DNA of 64,000 nucleotides, from the NCBI GenBank assembly GCA_973895155.1, contig OZ316894.1:17050001-17114000 (forward strand), given 5' to 3'. A program made the translations under genes and the position numbers. Positions 59,654-64,000 of the stretch are shown one piece after another. Positions within the stretch are counted from its first letter, which is position 1; every line of letters begins with the position of its first letter. Source of the stretch: Marsupella aquatica. Its lineage: Eukaryota; Marchantiophyta. Below the pieces are notes generated by a model. That model saw only the letters and a program-made list of their open reading frames with translations, had not been told where the DNA came from and made no database searches.

Positions 59654-62600
59654 ATGCCTCCTCCCGACCAGGTATTGGCGGCTCGGCGTGAGAGGTATGC
59701 CAAAAACAAAGACGCCATTAATGAAAGGCGGAGGGCGAGGCAAGCACAGCATCGGCAACAACAAAATGGGGTGGTTGGAAATAATGGAGGGGCTGCGCCG
59801 GGGGCTCCAACTGATGGGGTTCGGGCAGAGGTGAGTGCTCAACCAAACTTGGTTGGGCGTATGAACAGTGGGAGACAGCTTCGTCGTGAGGCTCGGGGCC
59901 AAGGGCAAGCATTGGAAAGGCCCCATGCCATTTCCAATATTAGTGTTGGTGATCCGAGCACATCAGTCCGCCAACCCATGGTTCCCTGTGACCCACATGT
60001 ATTTGATGAAGGATGGCTCATTCAAGGTGCTTTGGATGAAAGTCAGATTCACCATCCTCCATTGGAGTTAGCCTCCAACGCGTCCTATGAGGCAGCATCA
60101 CATGTTCAGCCGGAACCTTGCCTCTATGATGAGGAGTGGCTTATCAATGGGGCGTTGGATGATGGGGGGATTGATTGTCCGCCGGAGGAACCGATGCACA
60201 CTCACACTGAAACTCATTTGTTTGATGAGGAGTGGCTCATCAATGGGGCAATGGATGGCGGGTTTGATCAACATGCGGTGGGGGAATTATATGACGTTGA
60301 GGAAGATTATGTCAACGATGGGGATGGTGAATTTGACACTTTTGTTGAGGGGACCTTGGAGCTGTCAAGTGGAGAAAGGGAACCGGATGTAGGGCCTGAT
60401 GTTATGTCTGAAGTCCAGGAGAGTTTGGCAGCTGCACCAGTCACACCTGCATTGCGGAGCGAAGAAGAAATAGCGCGACGAAGACGGAGGGCACAACTAA
60501 TCAGTCGTCTTCCAAAGGCGCGAAGGCCGTTGGATCCTCATTTGGCCCGACATGGTTTGGGGCGTATGGACGTGGTTTGCCACACATGTGGGGCACTTCA
60601 TTGGCTTCAGGAATGCAAAAAGGGCACCGAAAACAATCCCCTTTTTAGTGCCTGCTGTGCGGACGGCAAGGTGAAATTGCCTCCTTTTGGTGCCCCACCC
60701 GAGCCTCTGCGAAGCTTGCTTACAAGGCAAGACAATGTTGGGAAGAATTTCCGCGACAACATAAGAGGTTATAACAATGCCTTGGCGTTTACCTCCATTG
60801 GTGCAAAAGTGGATGAGCACAATAATAGTCGAGGACCTTATTCCTTTCGTATCCAAGGAGCGTTGTACCATCTTGCGGGAAGCCTTTTGCCCCCTATAGG
60901 AGAAGGACCCAAATTTGCGCAATTGTACATTTACGACACCGCCAATGAAGTGGGGAATAGGTACCTTCCCCAATCCCATGACCACTTGCTCTTCCATCTT
61001 GCTTAGGTACATTTTCATATATCTCCAACCCAAGTGGTTCTAATTGCTTTTGTTGCAGGCTCAACCGAATGCCGCACTTGGATCCAAGGATACTGGGTCA
61101 ACTACAAGACATGTTGCATGAACATAATGGATATGTTCATCTATTTCAGAATGCAGGAAGTCGGATCGAGGGGGGCGATGTGCCAGAGGTATCTTTACGC
61201 CTCCTGGCCGAGCGCGACAGTGATCCAAGACGTTATAACAAGCCCACGGTTGATGAGATCGGCGTTGTCATGGTGGGTGATGAAGATATAGAGGTATGCC
61301 ATAGGGACATCATCCTTAGGCAAACAGATGGGCATTTGCGCAGGATCTCTGAGTGGCATAGGTCTTATGCACCACTCCACTATGTTCTTCTTTTCCCGCG
61401 AGGCCAAGACGGATGGTCATATGATATCCCGTTGACAGGTTTTGAAATGAGTGACAGGGTTCTTCATCAAGCTATTACCGGGGCAAGGAGTGGACGTAAC
61501 GGGTCCAAGAAGGTCACCCAACTACAATACTTTGCATACCATCTTCATGCACGATGCAATGATGATTGGCTCCTTCATGGTGGGCGGCTCCTAAAGCAAT
61601 ACATTGTTGATGCCTACGCATGCATCGATCAAACACGCTTGACGTATATTCACAATAATCAACGAAAATTGCGGACTGACCTATATTCGGGTCTTCAAGA
61701 TGCCGTGCACGAGGGAGATGCACGCGCAAGTGAGTTGGGCAAGACTTTCATCCTGCCCTCGACTTATGGTGGTAGCGCACGTAGCATGGCCCAAGCATAC
61801 CAGGATGCCATGGCTGTCGTACGCACATACGACCCACCAGATCTCTTCATCACGTTCACTTGCAATCCAGAATGGCCGGAGATCAAAGCTGAGTGCTTTG
61901 AGGTTCAAAGTCCAGCCGACCGGGATGAGATTGTGGCACGATGCTTCAAACTGAAGCTAAGGGCGTTGTTAGCAGAGGTTTGCCAAGGGGTCTTAGGAAG
62001 GCCCGTTGCCTCTATGTATGTCATAGAGTTTCAAAAGCGTAGGTTGCCCCATGCCCACATGTTGATCATTTTGGCAGAGCAGCACAAGATTTGCACCCCT
62101 GACGAGGTGGATGAGTTGGTGTGTGCGGAGATCCCAGATAGAGTAAAATATCCAAGACTTCATGAGACGATAACCAAGTGCATGGTCCATGGTCCATGTG
62201 GCATAGGTTATCCAAACTCGCCTTGCATGGAAGATGGGAAGTGCACTAAGAAATATCCTCGCGAATTCTCCTTAGAGACACAATTTGGGGACGGAGGCTA
62301 TCCTTTGTATCGGAGAAGAGACAATGGCCAGTCATTCAGCAAGGACAGTAATGGATTTAGGTTTGACAATAGGTGGGTTGTTCCCTATAGCCCATACTTG
62401 AGCATGAAATACAATGCTCACATTAACGTGGAGATTTGTTGTTCCATTAAGGCGATTAAGTACTTATACAAGTATGTATATAAGGGGCATGATCGGGCGA
62501 CGGTGGAAGTTGGAGAGTCACGGGATGAAATCAAAACACATCTTGATGCCCGTTACGTGTCTGCGGCGGAAGGGACGTGGCGGATTTTCCAATTTAAGAT

Positions 62601-63315
62601 GGCAGAGAGTAGTACTTCTGTCCAACGTCTACAAGTGCATTGTGAAAGGGAGCAGACAGTGATGTTCAATGAAGATGCAAACATCATAGACGTGGTTGAA
62701 AGGGAGTCGGACAGGGACACCACTTTGACAGGATGGTTCAAGACAAATGAAATGTTTGAATCGGCACGCCATGTCACGTACACTAATTTCCCTCAAGAAT
62801 GGACGTGGAACAAGGCTCTACGGAAATGGTCTCCGCGTCAGCAAGGGTTTAGCATTGGGCAAATGTACTTTGTGGCACCATCGGCTGGGGAGAGATATTA
62901 TTTGCGAGCCCTCTTGATTGTTGTCACCGGGGCTCAAAGTTTTGAAGATCTCCGAACTTTTGAGAACGTGGTGCATCCAACGTTCAAAGAGGCCGCCCTC
63001 GCGCGTGGATTGTACGAGAATGATGAAGAGTGGGATAGGTGTCTTGGCGAGGCGGGCCTCATGCAGACCGGCTCACAACTTCGACGATTGTTCATCACCA
63101 TCCTCATCTTTGGCGGCCCCACACAACCCTATGATCTGTGGACAAGTTACGCTTCAAAGTTGAGTGATGATTGTTGTCATCGCCTTCTCAACATGGGTTT
63201 TCTTGAACCCTCGGAAGAACAACAAAGGAGCTTCGCACTGTATTTAATTGGACAGGCATTGCACACCCAAGGGAAGACGTTGGGTGAATTTGGGTTGCCC
63301 CTCCCTTCAGAATAG
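59654..63315 (+). CDS. Helitron replicase (Rep) part, two exons
   Basis: Exons 59654-60960 and 61059-63315 are joined across a 98-base intron (GTACCT...TTGCAG). The junction restores the helitron phrase DTANEVGNRLNRMPHLD and removes the stop at 61004-61006. The first ~260 residues are a non-conserved extension with three copies of a FDEEWLINGALD-like motif. A Cys/His cluster (CHTCGALHWLQEC, later ACC) precedes the Helitron_like_N domain. The HUH motif is HAH in LPHAHMLIILA (bases 62050-62058). The catalytic tyrosines lie in KYLYKYVYKGHD (62458-62493). The Rep nicks one strand and starts rolling-circle transposition in the nucleus. The frame ends at a TAG just before the helicase, where the family normally continues. 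Confidence 0.92.
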
Positions 63316-64000
63316 TTTTGTGAAGATCTGGCGAACACCAATCAATTGATACGGGAGGAGATGTCCTATCGCCAGGAGGATTTGGAACAACAATTGGCTG
63401 AGCAGGAGCCGTTGTTGAATGTTGGGCAACGCACTGCTTACACTGCAATATTGGAGGCGGTTCGGGGTCGTGAGGCTTCCACATTCTTCATAGATGGGCC
63501 AGGAGGGACAGGGAAGACCTTTGTGGAGAATGTTCTTCTACGTAGGGTGCGGGCTGATGGGGACGTAGTGTTGGCTGTGGCCTCTTCGGGAATTGCAGGT
63601 TTGTTGTTGGATGGAGGTCGCACAACACATTCAAGGTTTAAGCTTCCTCTCAATCCCGATGCTCAATCACTATGCAACATGAAGAAGCAAACGGAGCTTG
63701 CTGAATTGTTGCAAAGGACAACATTCATTCTATGGGATGAAGCGCCTATGGTTCATCGACATGCTGTGGAGGCGCTTGATAGGACACTTCGCGACATAAG
63801 AGAAGACAACAGAAAGTTTGGGGGGCTGGTGGTTGCATTTGCAGGGGACTTTCGACAAGTGTTGCCAGTGAAAGCAAGAGCAAGCCGTGTGCAGATTGTG
63901 GGAGGATGCTTGAAGAAATCTCACATTTGGCACTCTATGAAAACATTCAAGCTTATGGAGAATATGCGTGCGCGGGGTACATCCACTTCAATTGAGTTTG
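63316..64000 (+). pseudogene. Helitron PIF1-like helicase part, after an in-frame stop, partial
   Basis: The reading frame directly after the TAG at 63313 is the same as that of Rep and stays open to the window end. It has Walker A GPGGTGKT (63496-63519), Walker B-type WDEAP (63733-63747) and the GDFRQVLPV motif (from 63844), as in PIF1-family 5'-3' helicases fused to Helitron Rep. Alone it could start at the ATG at 63361, but the normal product is a single Rep-helicase chain. I therefore treat the TAG as an inactivating nonsense change unless readthrough or sequence error is shown. Confidence 0.85.

Larger units (their letters stand above)
59654..64000 (+). mobile_element. Autonomous-type Helitron, interrupted by one stop, cut by window end
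   Basis: A rolling-circle transposon with an N-terminal extension, a zinc-binding region, a Rep (HUH) nuclease and a PIF1-like helicase in one reading direction. The Rep part has one intron. A TAG at 63313-63315 separates Rep from helicase, but the frame is open on both sides and the sequence is otherwise well preserved, so the copy looks young. Neither the 5' TC end nor the 3' CTRR-hairpin end is in view; the 3' end lies beyond base 64000. Confidence 0.9.

Noticed and set aside
60961-61006. Frame of the first Helitron exon running to the stop at 61004-61006
   Set aside because: Splicing at the GTACCT donor (60961) to 61059 restores conserved Helitron sequence in the right phase; the extra codons are intronic.
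63284-63315. A small intron removing the Helitron TAG
   Set aside because: The only GT/AG pair around the stop would make an intron of about 30 bases, shorter than plant introns allow.

Overview
This is a window of a nuclear land-plant genome, seen as AT-rich, repeat-filled intergenic DNA with six recognisable loci. The plant assignment rests on four things: a canonical two-exon SKP1, a receptor-like cytoplasmic kinase of the PBL28 type, a 14-exon carotenoid cleavage dioxygenase of the CCD1 type, and a plant-style Helitron with a Rep-helicase frame. A very large acidic protein with a DUF4378-like C-terminus and a CEP350-like coiled coil would fit a lineage that keeps centrioles or basal bodies (a non-seed plant). 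That is inference; nothing in the window fixes the species.

Layout: 1-10.2 kb holds no convincing gene. It contains an inverted-repeat remnant (1.0-3.0 kb), a duplicated dispersed repeat (4.0-4.7 kb, with a relative at 56.2-56.6 kb) and a ~130-bp array (8.4-8.8 kb). 10.26-11.72 kb (+) is the intronless PBL28-like kinase. 13.51-16.47 kb (-), convergent with it, is an intronless 988-residue type I membrane protein. 16.5-26.5 kb is gene-free and rich in repeats: a 52-bp array, SINE-like units, an element with diverged inverted arms at 21.8-24.1 kb, and a ~166-bp satellite at 25.1-25.9 kb.

26.55-41.01 kb (+) is one gene that I rebuilt from ten phase-compatible exons (about 3,460 residues). 41.0-44.2 kb is intergenic with a ~100-bp array split by an insertion, followed by a 64-65-bp array that runs into the SKP1 leader. 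SKP1 lies at 44.46-45.33 kb (+). CCD1 lies at 47.18-53.80 kb (-), rebuilt as 14 coding exons, including a 15-nt microexon and a 27-nt last coding exon, with all four iron-binding histidines present.

53.8-59.6 kb is again gene-free: 92-bp and 44-bp tandem repeats, the second copy of the dispersed repeat, a very GC-rich low-complexity island and a ~167-bp minisatellite. From 59.65 kb to the window end runs a Helitron replicase gene with one short intron, an HUH Rep domain and a PIF1-like helicase. The frame carries a single in-frame TAG between Rep and helicase and is cut by the window edge.

The loci do not form a pathway cluster; they are ordinary single genes separated by transposon debris. 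The most notable items are the large centrosomal-type protein, the CCD1 microexon and N-terminal extension, the kinase with an altered APE motif and an expanding N-terminal repeat, and the Helitron broken by one stop codon. All splice sites were placed by eye from GT/AG sites, reading phase and protein similarity recalled from known families; no search was run.
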